DNA of 64,000 nt. Origin: SR-FBR-E99 sp963732365. Lineage in GTDB: Bacteria; Bacteroidota; Bacteroidia; Bacteroidales; VadinHA17. The stretch covers positions 1,736,001 through 1,800,000 of the forward strand of contig CAVSZC010000005.1 in NCBI GenBank assembly GCA_963732365.1, in the 5' to 3' direction. Numbering within the stretch: position 1 is the first letter of the stretch; each line of letters starts with the position of its first letter. The translations under genes were made by a program, and so were the position numbers. Positions 50,844 to 59,889 of this stretch are shown piece by piece. The notes below the pieces were generated by a model, which worked only from the letters and a program-made list of their open reading frames with translations, ran no database searches and was not told the DNA's origin.

Positions 50844-52394
50844 ATGAAATTGATTGAGAACGCGGCCGGCCGCCAGGTGCCGGATGAGATCAACGGCACG
50901 GAAGCCGTGCCTTTTAAGGGTGTGGGGAAACACCGCCCTTCCGGAAGAAAGTATGCGCCATCAATACCGACATGCATCGATTATCCTGAAGACAACAACA
51001 AGGTAATCAGTTCTCTCAGGGAGGCGCTGGTGAAATGCGGGCTGAAAGACGGCATGACCATCTCAACGCACCATCACCTTCGTGACGGCGACCTTATCAG
51101 CAACCAGATATTTGAAATAGCTGCTGAATTGGGAGTGAAAGACCTGGTGTGGTTTCCTTCAGCATCGTTCCCCTGCAATGACCCGGTCATAGAGTATCTC
51201 GAAAACGGAACTGTAAACCGGATTGAGGGGAGCATGAACGGGCCGCTAGGCAGATTCGTCTCTGAAGGGAGGATGAAGGGAATGGCTGTCCTTCGCTCGC
51301 ATGGAGGAAGGGTGCAGGCCATACAGGATGGCGACGTAAGAATAGATATTGCAGTCCTCTCCGCACCGGCTGCTGACGCATTCGGCAATGCAAAAGGTAC
51401 CGGAGGTCCATCGGCAACGGGCGTGCTTGGATATGCCAAGGCTGACTACATGTTTGCTGACCGGGTTATCGTTGTGACTGATAACCTGGTAGACCTGCCT
51501 TGTTTCCCTATGGAGATAGAGGGCAATTATGTTGACTGTGTGGTGGTGGTAGACAAGATCGGCATACCCGAGAAGATAGTATCAGGAACCACGCAGATAA
51601 CCAAAAGCCCCGACAGGTTACTGATAGCTGAGCTGACAGCCTCATTCCTTGAAAAGTCGGGTCTTCTCCGCGACGGAGCGACCATGCAGGCAGGAGCAGG
51701 AGGGACCAGCCTGGCAATAGCAGTTTATGCACATGAGATACTCAGGAGAAAGGGATGGAAGTTCCGCTTCGGGTTCGGAGGCAGCACCAAATACATGGTC
51801 AGCATGCTGGAAGAGGGGCAGATGGGATATATTCTTGATGCACAGGCATTTGACCTTGATGCAGTCAGGTCAGTAGAGATAAACCCGAACCATATTCCGT
51901 ACCCGGTCTTTAATGCCTATAACTATCATTCGAAGGGCAACCTGACAACCATGATGGATATCATGATACTCGGTGCCACAGAGATAGATACCGGATTCAA
52001 CGGTAACGTCGTCACTCACTCTGACGGCCTCCTGCTTCACGGCATCGGAGGATGGCAGAACTGCCTTCATGCAAGGAATGTGATAATACCCGTTCCCCTC
52101 TTCCGTGACAGAATACCCGTTATCGTGGACCGCGTTACCACCCTGTGCGGACCCGGGGAACTGATTGATGTTATAATTACAGAGAGAGGCATTGCCATCA
52201 ATCCGCGAAGGCAGGATCTGATTGATTCAGTGAAGGGCAAGGGACTGCCGCTTGTGTCTATTGAGGAGTTGAGAGAGACCGCTGAAAGAATATGCGGAAA
52301 GCCTGACAGGGCTGCTTTTGATGAGAGGGTTGTGGCAGCCATAAAATGGGTTGACGGGACCGTAATAGATGCTGTACGAAAAGTAAAATATTAA
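50844..52394 (+). CDS. citF: Citrate lyase alpha subunit (citrate CoA-transferase)
   Basis: A 516-residue transferase that exchanges acetate for citrate on the acyl carrier. Length equals enteric CitF (about 510). Recognisable blocks are DGMTISTHHHLRDGDLISNQIF (about 73-94, seen in parts), GLKDGMTISTHHHL, and GAGGTSLAIAVYAHEILR. FGFGGSTKYMVSMLEEGQMGYILDAQAFDLDAVRS is also present (shown by its core GFGGSTKYMVSM). The C-terminal part contains HGIGGWQNCLHARN. It follows the CitDE fusion by 19 bases. No citC (ligase), citX or citG for prosthetic-group synthesis is present in the window, so those must come from elsewhere if the enzyme is active. Confidence 0.93.
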   Translation: MKLIENAAGRQVPDEINGTEAVPFKGVGKHRPSGRKYAPSIPTCIDYPEDNNKVISSLREALVKCGLKDGMTISTHHHLRDGDLISNQIFEIAAELGVKDLVWFPSASFPCNDPVIEYLENGTVNRIEGSMNGPLGRFVSEGRMKGMAVLRSHGGRVQAIQDGDVRIDIAVLSAPAADAFGNAKGTGGPSATGVLGYAKADYMFADRVIVVTDNLVDLPCFPMEIEGNYVDCVVVVDKIGIPEKIVSGTTQITKSPDRLLIAELTASFLEKSGLLRDGATMQAGAGGTSLAIAVYAHEILRRKGWKFRFGFGGSTKYMVSMLEEGQMGYILDAQAFDLDAVRSVEINPNHIPYPVFNAYNYHSKGNLTTMMDIMILGATEIDTGFNGNVVTHSDGLLLHGIGGWQNCLHARNVIIPVPLFRDRIPVIVDRVTTLCGPGELIDVIITERGIAINPRRQDLIDSVKGKGLPLVSIEELRETAERICGKPDRAAFDERVVAAIKWVDGTVIDAVRKVKY

Positions 52395-52410
52395 CTAATT
52401 TCTTTGCCAG

Positions 52411-52572
52411 ATGAACAGATACAGATGCCTCGTATGCGGATACATTTATGATCCGGAGACCGGAGATGAGCAGAATGATGTATTACCGGGGACAGCCTTT
52501 GAAGATCTTCCTTCCGGCTGGCTATGTCCTGTATGCGGTGCTCCCCGCGATGAGTTTGAGGAATACGTTTAG
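52411..52572 (+). CDS. Rubredoxin
   Basis: A 53-residue rubredoxin, a small cytosolic one-electron carrier. The single Fe site is made of Cys6, Cys9, Cys39 and Cys42, in YRCLVCGYIYDPETGD and WLCPVCGAPRDEFE. The GTAFEDLPSGW segment between them is the usual rubredoxin loop. It starts 16 bases after citF and is probably the last gene of the operon. Its TAG stop overlaps the TAA stop of the convergent pepD by a few bases (52569-52572). Its electron donor could be a ferredoxin/NADH oxidoreductase; partners could include the rubrerythrin at 5446. It is a short gene, easily overlooked. Confidence 0.95.
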   Translation: MNRYRCLVCGYIYDPETGDEQNDVLPGTAFEDLPSGWLCPVCGAPRDEFEEYV

Positions 52573-54035
52573 GATTTCTCCTCGGGGATGTGTTTCAGTA
52601 CGTCAACCAGCAGATCCCAGAACATCTGTACAGTCTCAATCTCGATCCTCTCTTCAGGTGTATGAGCTCCCTTAATTGTGGGTCCGAATGAGATCATATC
52701 GATCCCTTTATATTTTTCAAGGATAAGACCGCATTCAAGTCCTGCATGTATGGCTTTTACCTGGGGAACCTTGCCGAATAGCTTCCGGTATGATTCTATC
52801 ATCAGGTGCAGTATCGCAGAGTTCATGTTGGGCTTCCAGCCCGGATAACCATCCGAATGAGTTACTGTTGCTCCGGCAAGGTCAAAGCTGGCTTCAGCCT
52901 TCATTGCAGCGAAATGTTTTGCCTCTTCCGAAGAGCTCCTCTGGGTTGTAACCACATGGATCTTATTGTCACTGGTCAGTCGTATTGTTGCCAGGTTGCT
53001 GGAGGTCTCCACCAGATCAGGCATGTCTCTTGACCATGCCAGTACGCCGTGAGGTACAATACTAAGAGCATTGAGCAGTTTATGCTGTGTCGCAGCGTCA
53101 ATAACCGTTGACGGCAAATCGGCAGGCGTGGCAGCGATCTTCAGGTCAGGCTCCAGTGGCCCGAATTCCTGCCTGACCATTTTATGATACTCCGATGCAG
53201 CTGCGAGAATGGATTCTTCATCAGCCGGGTTGAAGGTGATGGTAACGAATGCTTCCCTGGGTATTGCATTACGAAGGTTTCCTCCTGTGAAACTGCTGAT
53301 GCGAATGCCGAATTTTTTCTCAAGACTCTGCAGCAAAGCCGAAATGATCTTTATTGAGTTGCCGTAACCCTTGTGTATCTCGTCGCCTGAATGACCTCCG
53401 TGGAGTCCGGTAACCGAAATATTCATTGCCCGGTCTCCTGCCATTACCTTTTCAGGAGTATAGGGTAAGATCGCCTGTGTATCTATTCCCCCTGCGCAGC
53501 CGATGAACAGTATGCCCTCATCCTCAGAGTCAAGGTTCAGCAATATCTTCCCTGTCAGGAACCCGGGTTTAAGGTTGATAGCTCCTGTCATACCTGATTC
53601 CTCGTCGACGGTAAAGAGACACTCCAGTCTGCCGCACTGAATGAAAGGATCGGTCAGCAGGGCCATCTGGGCAGCAATACCAATGCCGTCATCTGCACCA
53701 AGCGTTGTGCCTCTTGCACCAACCCATTTCCCGTCAACAACAGGAATTATCGGATCTCTCTCCCAGTCATGAGGATGTGCAGCATTCTTTTCACCAACCA
53801 TATCAAGGTGGCTCTGAAGCACAACGGTCATCACTTTCTCGCGGCCCGGGGAGGCAACTCTTACAATAAGTATGTTACCTGATTCATCCTCCTTTGCTGC
53901 CAGGTTGTTCCTCCTTGCAAAATCGAGAAGATATTCCCTAATTTTCCCTTCATTTTTCGATAACCTGGGGATTGTGCAGATCTCTTCAAAATAGCTCCAT
54001 ACCTTCCTTGGTTTAATATCTGACAGTTGACCCAT
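52569..54035 (-). CDS. pepD: Aminoacyl-histidine dipeptidase (M20 family, PepD)
   Basis: A 488-residue cytosolic zinc dipeptidase of the M20 family that cleaves Xaa-His dipeptides such as carnosine. The catalytic zinc site is laid out as VLQSHLDMVGE (about 77-87), LGADDGIGIAAQ (about 118-129), FTVDEESGMTGA (about 147-158), then LNLDSEDEG, and the last ligand histidine is IHAGLECGLI near residue 440. The dimerisation domain lies between about 190 and 400. The start at 54035 (MGQLSDIKPRKVW) matches PepD; residues to 54077 look spurious. A -7-like TATATTTG is found at 54075-54082 on this strand. Confidence 0.94.
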   Translation of the reverse strand: MGQLSDIKPRKVWSYFEEICTIPRLSKNEGKIREYLLDFARRNNLAAKEDESGNILIVRVASPGREKVMTVVLQSHLDMVGEKNAAHPHDWERDPIIPVVDGKWVGARGTTLGADDGIGIAAQMALLTDPFIQCGRLECLFTVDEESGMTGAINLKPGFLTGKILLNLDSEDEGILFIGCAGGIDTQAILPYTPEKVMAGDRAMNISVTGLHGGHSGDEIHKGYGNSIKIISALLQSLEKKFGIRISSFTGGNLRNAIPREAFVTITFNPADEESILAAASEYHKMVRQEFGPLEPDLKIAATPADLPSTVIDAATQHKLLNALSIVPHGVLAWSRDMPDLVETSSNLATIRLTSDNKIHVVTTQRSSSEEAKHFAAMKAEASFDLAGATVTHSDGYPGWKPNMNSAILHLMIESYRKLFGKVPQVKAIHAGLECGLILEKYKGIDMISFGPTIKGAHTPEERIEIETVQMFWDLLVDVLKHIPEEKS

Positions 54036-54074
54036 GCTTTTACAGACTTTTAGTGCGTGATAAATTGTAAACGG

Positions 54075-54082
54075 CAAATATA
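54075..54082 (-). promoter_or_regulatory. Candidate -7 box upstream of pepD
   Basis: On the minus strand TATATTTG is a full match to TAnnTTTG, 39 bases before the pepD start. No matching -33 element is at the expected spacing. Tentative. Confidence 0.35.
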
Positions 54083-54189
54083 GTTTTTTTCCAATGCAAG
54101 CGGGATGAGATTTTATCTGCTGAAAGTCTTTTTTTTAACCCAAATAAAACTATATTTTTACCGGGTAACAAATAAGTAAACTGTGATAT

Positions 54190-55386
54190 ATGGCTAGACG
54201 TACGATAGTTGCGCTTCCCGGTGACGGCATTGGCGCAGTGGTGTTAAAAGAGTCCCTGCGCGTTCTTGATGCTGCAGGCTTTGATGCAGAATATATTTAT
54301 GGTGATATCGGATGGGATTTCTGGTGCAGGGAGGGCAATCCGCTTCCGCAGAGAACCATAGACCTGATAGCAAAGCATAAGATCGCACTGTTTGGCGCAA
54401 TAACGTCAAAGCCCAAGGATGAGGCAGTGGCCGAGCTCGCGCCGGAGCTGCAGGGCAAGGGGTTTAATTACAGCAGTCCTATTGTGGGACTGAGGCAGCA
54501 TTTCGGACTGGACATATGTGTCAGACCTTGTCGCAGCTATAAGGGCAATCCTCTTAACTTCATACGTCGCGGTAAAGATGGCACACCTGAAGAGCCCATG
54601 GTTGACGTCGTCATCTTCAGGCAGAACACGGAAGGGCTGTATGGAGGCGTTGAGTGGTCAAACCCTCCGCAGCAGGTTTATGATGCTCTGATGACCCATC
54701 CAAAGTTCCGTGAGAATTTCGGATGGTGCCCGAAGGAGGAACTGGCAATCTCAACCAGGATCTTTACCTGGAAGTACACGGAAAGGATTGTGAGGGCAGC
54801 ATTTGAATATGCTTTGAAATACGGTTACAAGTCAGTCACTGTCTGCGAAAAACCCAATGTCATTCGTGAGACCTCAGGTCTTATGTGGAAGATAGCCAAG
54901 GAGATGCAGAAAACTGATTTTCCCGGTGTGCAGCTCTGGAATACGAACATTGATGCTCAGATGATGTGGCTGACGAAGAATCCGGAGGATTACGGAGTGA
55001 TTGTTGCAGGCAACATGTTCGGCGACATAGTCTCCGATGCATTTGCCGGGTTGATTGGCGGCCTCGGATTTGCATGCAGTGCACAGTTCTCCGAAGACGG
55101 GATAGGTGTATTTGAACCCACCCACGGTTCGGCACCCAAGTATGCCGGATATGATGTTTCCATAGTCAACCCCGTTGCCATGATCGAATCAGCCTGCATG
55201 ATGCTTGATTATATTGATGAGAAGGCCATTGCCGTGCGTATCCGCAAGGCTATCGCCGATGTTATCGAGGAGGGCAGGGTGAAGACATACGATATGATGA
55301 AGCTTGCCGGCAAACCGGAGGTCATAGCGATGGGTGCCGCCTCCACGTCGGAAATGACAGATGCAATAATTACCAGACTCAGATAA
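54190..55386 (+). CDS. Isocitrate/isopropylmalate dehydrogenase family protein, probably NADP-preferring isocitrate dehydrogenase
   Basis: A 398-residue beta-decarboxylating dehydrogenase. The N-terminal VALPGDGIGAVVLKESLRVLD carries the conserved turn. Further blocks are GDIGWDFWCREGNPLPQRT, FGAITSKPKDE, FRQNTEGLYGG with the catalytic arginines nearby, DAQMMWLTKNPEDYGVIVAGNMFGDIVSD (seen in parts) with the metal-binding aspartates, and EPTHGSAPKYAG. The Lys-Tyr pair in HGSAPKYAG corresponds to E. coli IDH Lys344/Tyr345, which favours NADP; NAD enzymes have Asp-Ile there. The product would be 2-oxoglutarate. TATTTTTA at about 54150 with TTTT 19 bases earlier may be its promoter. The next gene follows six bases after. 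Confidence 0.85.
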   Translation: MARRTIVALPGDGIGAVVLKESLRVLDAAGFDAEYIYGDIGWDFWCREGNPLPQRTIDLIAKHKIALFGAITSKPKDEAVAELAPELQGKGFNYSSPIVGLRQHFGLDICVRPCRSYKGNPLNFIRRGKDGTPEEPMVDVVIFRQNTEGLYGGVEWSNPPQQVYDALMTHPKFRENFGWCPKEELAISTRIFTWKYTERIVRAAFEYALKYGYKSVTVCEKPNVIRETSGLMWKIAKEMQKTDFPGVQLWNTNIDAQMMWLTKNPEDYGVIVAGNMFGDIVSDAFAGLIGGLGFACSAQFSEDGIGVFEPTHGSAPKYAGYDVSIVNPVAMIESACMMLDYIDEKAIAVRIRKAIADVIEEGRVKTYDMMKLAGKPEVIAMGAASTSEMTDAIITRLR

Positions 55387-55392
55387 TACGCC

Positions 55393-55944
55393 ATGACAGA
55401 AGAGATAAAGAGATTATGGCCTGAGCTGGAATGGATAAAAGATCCTGATCTCAGGGAAAAGACCGCGAGCACGTGGGAGCTGGCTCTTGAAAGAAGCGTG
55501 CTCAAGGCTGATGACCTGAACCGCATACCTTTCACTCTCCTTTGCGGCCCGGATCTCAAGGTCACATTCATGGATCATAAACGTTGCGTTGTTCATATCG
55601 CACGAGATGCAGGGGAGAAGATGAATCACTTCTTCAGGGATGACCTGCCGGTTAACATGGATGTCCTTATTGCCGGTGCCATACTCGCCGATGTGGGTAA
55701 GATGCTGGAGTACGAGCTTGATGCGCAGGGGAAGGCCGTTCAGGGCAGTTACGGACAGTATCTGAGGCATCCCTTCTCAGGTGTCAGCCTGGCGGAGGAG
55801 TGCGGTGTGCCTCCTGAGGTTTGCCATATCATTGCGGCGCATGCCCATGAAGGCGACCTGGTGAAACGCACTACTGAAGCATACATAGTGCATCATGCCG
55901 ATTTCATGACCTTTCTCCCATTCAAGAGCAGGCTGACTTTTTAA
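55393..55944 (+). CDS. HD-superfamily-like hydrolase with altered metal motif
   Basis: A 183-residue protein resembling HD-domain phosphohydrolases. A first histidine in CVVHIARDAGEKM (about residue 67), an ILADVGKMLEYELD segment (about 96-109), then RHPFSGVSLAEECGVPPEV, AAHAHEGD, and the closing aspartate in VHHADFM form the usual order H, HD, H, H, D. The second motif, normally HDxGK, reads ADVGK: the histidine is alanine. Family members of this sub-type act on nucleotides or phosphates with a bound metal. With that histidine missing the protein may bind metal differently, use one metal, or have lost catalysis. It lies six bases after the dehydrogenase and is probably cotranscribed. Function unknown. 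Confidence 0.72.
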   Translation: MTEEIKRLWPELEWIKDPDLREKTASTWELALERSVLKADDLNRIPFTLLCGPDLKVTFMDHKRCVVHIARDAGEKMNHFFRDDLPVNMDVLIAGAILADVGKMLEYELDAQGKAVQGSYGQYLRHPFSGVSLAEECGVPPEVCHIIAAHAHEGDLVKRTTEAYIVHHADFMTFLPFKSRLTF

Positions 55945-55957
55945 GAAACAGGTTGTT

Positions 55958-57871
55958 TCAGCCGAGTTTCATCTTCTCGACCTCTTCCATGTTACGTTCG
56001 TTGTAGACGATCTTGCCCATGGGGGTATACAGCCATTCGATGAAGTCCTGGTACCGTTCCGTCACCTTTCCTCTTACTATCTTCATAGTTGAGTTCATCA
56101 TGCCGTTCTCTTCGTTGAAGCTCTCGTTCAGTATCCCGAGTGCGACAGGGAGCCAGCGATGCGGGAACATATGTCCGAATTTGCCGTTGATGCGATACTC
56201 ACTCACCTCTCCTTCTATCAGGTTAAGTACGGCACGCTTACCCTCTTCAGTGGAGGCTGACAGGTTGCGGCTCTCAAGATAAAGCTTGAGGGCATGCTGG
56301 TTAGGAACTATCAGGGCCACGGTATATGATCTCTGATTATTGTATAGCATGCACTGGTCTATATATTTTGACTGCTCACTGAATGCTTCCTCAATCCCTT
56401 CCGGACTGAACTTTTCCCCGTCATCGGCGATGAGGAGGCTTTTGAAGCGTCCCATAACATACAGGAAACCGTCTTCAGAGATGTACCCCATGTCTCCGGT
56501 ATGGAGCCATCCGTCTTTCAAAGCCTCCCTGGTGGCACTCTCGTTCTTCCAGTAACCGTGCATGACATTTCCACCCCTGATGACTATCTCCCCCTTCTGT
56601 CCGGCGGGTAGTTCGTTACCTTTTTCATCAAGTATCTTCAGTTCGAGGTTTTTTACAAGATAGCCTGATGATCCAAGCTTATGCCTGGCAACGGAGTTGG
56701 AGGAGATGATAGGAGCTGCCTCTGAGAGGCCATAGCCCTGGAACATCGGCACCCCAATAGCGTAGAAAAAACGCTGAAGCTCGATATCAAGGAGGGCGCC
56801 TCCGCCAATGAAAAACTCAAGCTCACCGCCAAATACCTCCCGTATTTTGGAAAAGAGGATTTTGTCAAAGAGATTCAGCAGTGGTTTCTTGATTTTCTGC
56901 AGCCCCTCACCCTTGTTATAGCCCTCTTTGTTATATGAATACGCCATCTTCAGTGCAAATTTGAACAGCGCTTCTGTGATCTTGCCTTTTTCCTTAATCC
57001 CTTTCTCAATACTCTTTCTGAAGTTCTTCGCCAGGGCCGGAACGCTCATAAGGAGATTGGGCCTTATCTCTCTCATGCAAACTGGTATATTGCGGAGGCT
57101 CTCCATCGGTGTCTTCCCTAACTTGACCGAGGCTATGCTTGCACCTTTGCCCATGAAGGCATAGATACCTGCAGTATGAGCAAATGAGTGGTCCCATGGT
57201 AGTATCAGAAGGGTCTTGAAGTGCTGCGGGATATCCATCAGGCTGTATGACTGGTACACGTTTGTCACATAGTTTCCGTGCGACAGAATGATACCTTTCG
57301 GGTCGGCAGTCGTCCCTGAAGTATAGCAGATATTGGCGAAATCGGATGGTGATATTGATGAGGTAAATTCCTCAAATGCTTTTCTGTTGGCGGGATTCTC
57401 GATCCATTCCCTTCCGGTCTTTCTCACCTCATTGAGATGGATCTCCCTGTCGGAATACTCTTCCCTGGGGTCCATGAAAATAACTTTCTCCACCTCAGGG
57501 CACTGTCCTATGATCTCGAGAACCTTGGGTGCCTGCCCACTCGAAGTTATTATCATCTTTGACCCGGAATGGGTCAGCCGGAATTTGATCTCTTCCGGGT
57601 TCAGCTTCACGGAGAGCGGCACATTGACTGCTCCGGCGTACAGTATTCCCATTTCACCTACTACCCAGCTGTTTCTGCCCTCAGACAGGAGGCTGATGCG
57701 ATCGCCTTTTTTCACACCCATCTGCATCAGCCCGGCACCGAATTCATGTACCTGGCGCCTTACCTCCTGGTAAGTGGTTCCTTCATACTTTTCCTGAGGC
57801 TTTTCCCACAGGTAGATATTGGTTGAAAATTTCTCGACATTCTCTTCGAAGAACTGTATGAGTGATTTCAT
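55958..57871 (-). CDS. Long-chain fatty acid--CoA ligase (AMP-forming)
   Basis: A 637-residue acyl-activating enzyme of the ANL superfamily, related to FadD/ACSL. The P-loop is ICYTSGTTADPKGIILSHGN (about residues 185-204). Further motifs are YGLSEAAPIISSN near residue 388, the ATP-binding GDMGYISEDGFLYVMGR (about 475), and the C-terminal lysine-bearing NSTMKIVRGKV near 600. The N-terminus begins MKSLIQFFEENVEKF. It makes acyl-CoA for lipid synthesis or beta-oxidation and is probably cytosolic to membrane-associated. The acyl chain length cannot be judged. It is convergent with the HD-like gene and divergent from the SPOR lipoprotein. Confidence 0.92.
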   Translation of the reverse strand: MKSLIQFFEENVEKFSTNIYLWEKPQEKYEGTTYQEVRRQVHEFGAGLMQMGVKKGDRISLLSEGRNSWVVGEMGILYAGAVNVPLSVKLNPEEIKFRLTHSGSKMIITSSGQAPKVLEIIGQCPEVEKVIFMDPREEYSDREIHLNEVRKTGREWIENPANRKAFEEFTSSISPSDFANICYTSGTTADPKGIILSHGNYVTNVYQSYSLMDIPQHFKTLLILPWDHSFAHTAGIYAFMGKGASIASVKLGKTPMESLRNIPVCMREIRPNLLMSVPALAKNFRKSIEKGIKEKGKITEALFKFALKMAYSYNKEGYNKGEGLQKIKKPLLNLFDKILFSKIREVFGGELEFFIGGGALLDIELQRFFYAIGVPMFQGYGLSEAAPIISSNSVARHKLGSSGYLVKNLELKILDEKGNELPAGQKGEIVIRGGNVMHGYWKNESATREALKDGWLHTGDMGYISEDGFLYVMGRFKSLLIADDGEKFSPEGIEEAFSEQSKYIDQCMLYNNQRSYTVALIVPNQHALKLYLESRNLSASTEEGKRAVLNLIEGEVSEYRINGKFGHMFPHRWLPVALGILNESFNEENGMMNSTMKIVRGKVTERYQDFIEWLYTPMGKIVYNERNMEEVEKMKLG

Positions 57872-57953
57872 CTGATGCAGGTTTTTGTCTTTTTAAATGA
57901 AATTCTAATATAGGAAAGAATTGAGAAGAACGACATCGATTATCGCAATTTCG

Positions 57954-57984
57954 TTTGATTTTCACGATCCATTTCATACCTTTA
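57954..57984 (+). promoter_or_regulatory. Bacteroidetes-type promoter for the SPOR lipoprotein
   Basis: TTTG (57954-57957), a 19-base spacer and TACCTTTA (57977-57984) match the consensus with one mismatch. The start codon at 58014 is 29 bases downstream, so the leader would be about 25 bases. Best plain promoter match in the window. Confidence 0.6.
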
Positions 57985-58013
57985 TCTTTTATAACCATGA
58001 AAAACTGGCATTT

Positions 58014-58478
58014 ATGAAGAAATTGTTCACGGTTTTACTGGCAGCAATGGTGCTTCTGACACCTTCGTGCGACTTTGCAAAGAGCATCAATCCTTTCGGC
58101 AGGAAGGGCAGGGAGGCTGAAGCGCTGAGGCAACAGCAGGAGGCTTTCAGGGTAGCTGACTCTATCCGGGTTGCCAATGAGCAGGCCGCGCTTGAGCAAC
58201 AGCGTCAGGCTGAAATGGCCAGACAGGCTGAGCAGGAGGCCCTCGAACGCTCCAAATATCATGTCATTGTCGGAAGTTTCCTTACCCCCGAATATGCCGA
58301 TCACTGGCTCAGGCATATAACCGAAATGGGCTACGATGCAAAAATAGTCGGGATGAACGGCGGAAGGTGGCGTCTTGTTTCAGCTAATTCCTTTGCGAGT
58401 CTCCGTGAAGCCTATAATTCGCTGGAGGATATACAGAACGATATCAACGGTGACGCCTGGGTTTACAGGATGGAGTGA
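58014..58478 (+). CDS. SPOR-domain lipoprotein
   Basis: A 154-residue lipoprotein. The signal MKKLFTVLLAAMVLLTPSC ends in a lipobox with the lipidated cysteine at residue 19. It is followed by a charged, Gln/Ala/Glu-rich helix (about 38-80, with EQQRQAEMARQAEQEALE), likely a coiled coil. The C-terminal SPOR domain (about 83-150, YHVIVGSFLTPEYADHWLRH to DINGDAWVYRM) binds denuded peptidoglycan glycan strands at division sites. It would tether a complex between the outer membrane and septal wall. The start was moved from a longer frame (57921) to ATG 58014, which begins the signal peptide. It stands alone between divergent and convergent neighbours. Confidence 0.9.
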   Translation: MKKLFTVLLAAMVLLTPSCDFAKSINPFGRKGREAEALRQQQEAFRVADSIRVANEQAALEQQRQAEMARQAEQEALERSKYHVIVGSFLTPEYADHWLRHITEMGYDAKIVGMNGGRWRLVSANSFASLREAYNSLEDIQNDINGDAWVYRME

Positions 58479-58481
58479 TCA

Positions 58482-59744
58482 TTACCTGTAAATCGTTGCC
58501 GACCTGTCAGGTCCGACGGAAACTATTGTGACCAGTACCCCAGTCTCTTTCTCAATGAATTCTATATAATGCCTGAGAGCGACGGGCATTTCATCCCAGC
58601 TTTTACACCCCGTTATGTCGCAGTTCCATCCGGCCATTGTCTTATAGTTGAGTTTTTCTATGTCGGTAAGACAATACGGAAGCTCAGTGACCTCCTCACC
58701 GTTGATAGTATAGGAGGTACACACTTCTATTTCACTGAAGCCTGAGAGTACATCTGCCTTCATCATGAAGAGGCTAGTAACGCCATTAATCATGATTGCA
58801 TATTTAAGTGCAGGCAGGTCAAGCCATCCGCACCGGCGCGGACGCCCGGTAGTAGAGCCGTATTCGTTCCCTCGGTCACGCATGAGCTGGCCGTTTTCAT
58901 CATTCAGCTCCGTGGGGAATGGTCCGCTACCGACCCTCGTGCAGTATGCCTTGAAGATTCCGAAGACCTTACCCGTCCGCGAAGGGGCTATTCCCAGTCC
59001 GGTGCATGCACCGGCGGCTACTGTATTTGAGGAGGTTACATAGGGATATGTGCCAAAATCAATGTCAAGCATTGTACCCTGAGCCCCTTCGGCAAGAACG
59101 CACCTCCCTTCACGAAGGCTCCTGTCAATATAATAATCGGCATTTACCGTTTTGAACTGCTTGAGGAATTCAGCTGCTTCAAACCATTCTGTCTCAAGGT
59201 CCTGAAGGTCATAACTCCTGCCGTAACCCTTCAGAACCCTCAGATGCTCGCTGACATGCTCATTATAAAACTCCCTGAAGTTTTTTCTCAGCAGATCACC
59301 CACCCTGATGCCACTGCGTGCTGCCTTATCTGTATAAGCAGGTCCTATGCCCCTCAGAGTAGATCCTATCTTGAAGTCGCCAAGCGCATTTTCATGTGCA
59401 GCATCAAGTAATTTGTGTGTCGGAAGAATCAGATGCGCCTTCAGGGAGATGAGCAGCCTCCGGCGTACCGTTTCAATATCGATGCCGAGGCTTTCAATCT
59501 CACGGCGAAAGACTACCGGATCAAGCACAACGCCGTTGCCAATAATATTGATCTTTCCTTCGTGGAAAATTCCTGAAGGGATAAGGTGAAGGACATGCTT
59601 GGTTTTATGAAATTCTATGGTATGTCCTGCGTTCGGTCCGCCCTGGAACCGTGCAATAATGTCATATTCAGGAGCTAAGGCATCGACGATTTTCCCTTTC
59701 CCCTCATCACCCCACTGAAGACCCAACAGTATGTCAATGTTCAT
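58482..59744 (-). CDS. purA: Adenylosuccinate synthetase
   Basis: A 420-residue cytosolic GTP-dependent enzyme joining IMP and aspartate in AMP synthesis. The N-terminal GLQWGDEGKGKIVD is the P-loop-like catalytic loop with Asp13, and GGPNAGHT follows. Further marks are IPSGIFHEGKINIIGNGVVLDP in parts, AYTDKAARSGIRVGDL (IMP site), EGAQGTMLDIDFGTYPYVTSSN in parts, and TTGRPRRCGWLD. The C-terminal VSVGPDRSATI is typical. Length is normal. It lies four bases from the convergent SPOR gene end. The gap before its start holds the terminator of the upstream barrel-like gene. Confidence 0.97.
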   Translation of the reverse strand: MNIDILLGLQWGDEGKGKIVDALAPEYDIIARFQGGPNAGHTIEFHKTKHVLHLIPSGIFHEGKINIIGNGVVLDPVVFRREIESLGIDIETVRRRLLISLKAHLILPTHKLLDAAHENALGDFKIGSTLRGIGPAYTDKAARSGIRVGDLLRKNFREFYNEHVSEHLRVLKGYGRSYDLQDLETEWFEAAEFLKQFKTVNADYYIDRSLREGRCVLAEGAQGTMLDIDFGTYPYVTSSNTVAAGACTGLGIAPSRTGKVFGIFKAYCTRVGSGPFPTELNDENGQLMRDRGNEYGSTTGRPRRCGWLDLPALKYAIMINGVTSLFMMKADVLSGFSEIEVCTSYTINGEEVTELPYCLTDIEKLNYKTMAGWNCDITGCKSWDEMPVALRHYIEFIEKETGVLVTIVSVGPDRSATIYR

Positions 59745-59823
59745 TTTATTACAGTGTCACGTATTTTGAGAATGCTCAACAAGATAAAGATAATTTCATA
59801 ACCGTCAGCATGAAATTCTTTGC

Positions 59824-59850
59824 AAAAAAAAGACCCGTTGTGGGGTCTTT
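59824..59850 (-). terminator. Intrinsic terminator after the barrel-like gene
   Basis: On the minus strand AAAGACCC, a six-base loop and GGGTCTTT form an eight-pair stem, followed by seven T residues. It lies 40 bases past the stop of the gene at 59890. It has the classical form of a Rho-independent terminator and is the clearest one in the window. Confidence 0.8.
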
Positions 59851-59889
59851 CTATATTAGTGACAATCTGGCTGCTCCTATGGTTTAGGG

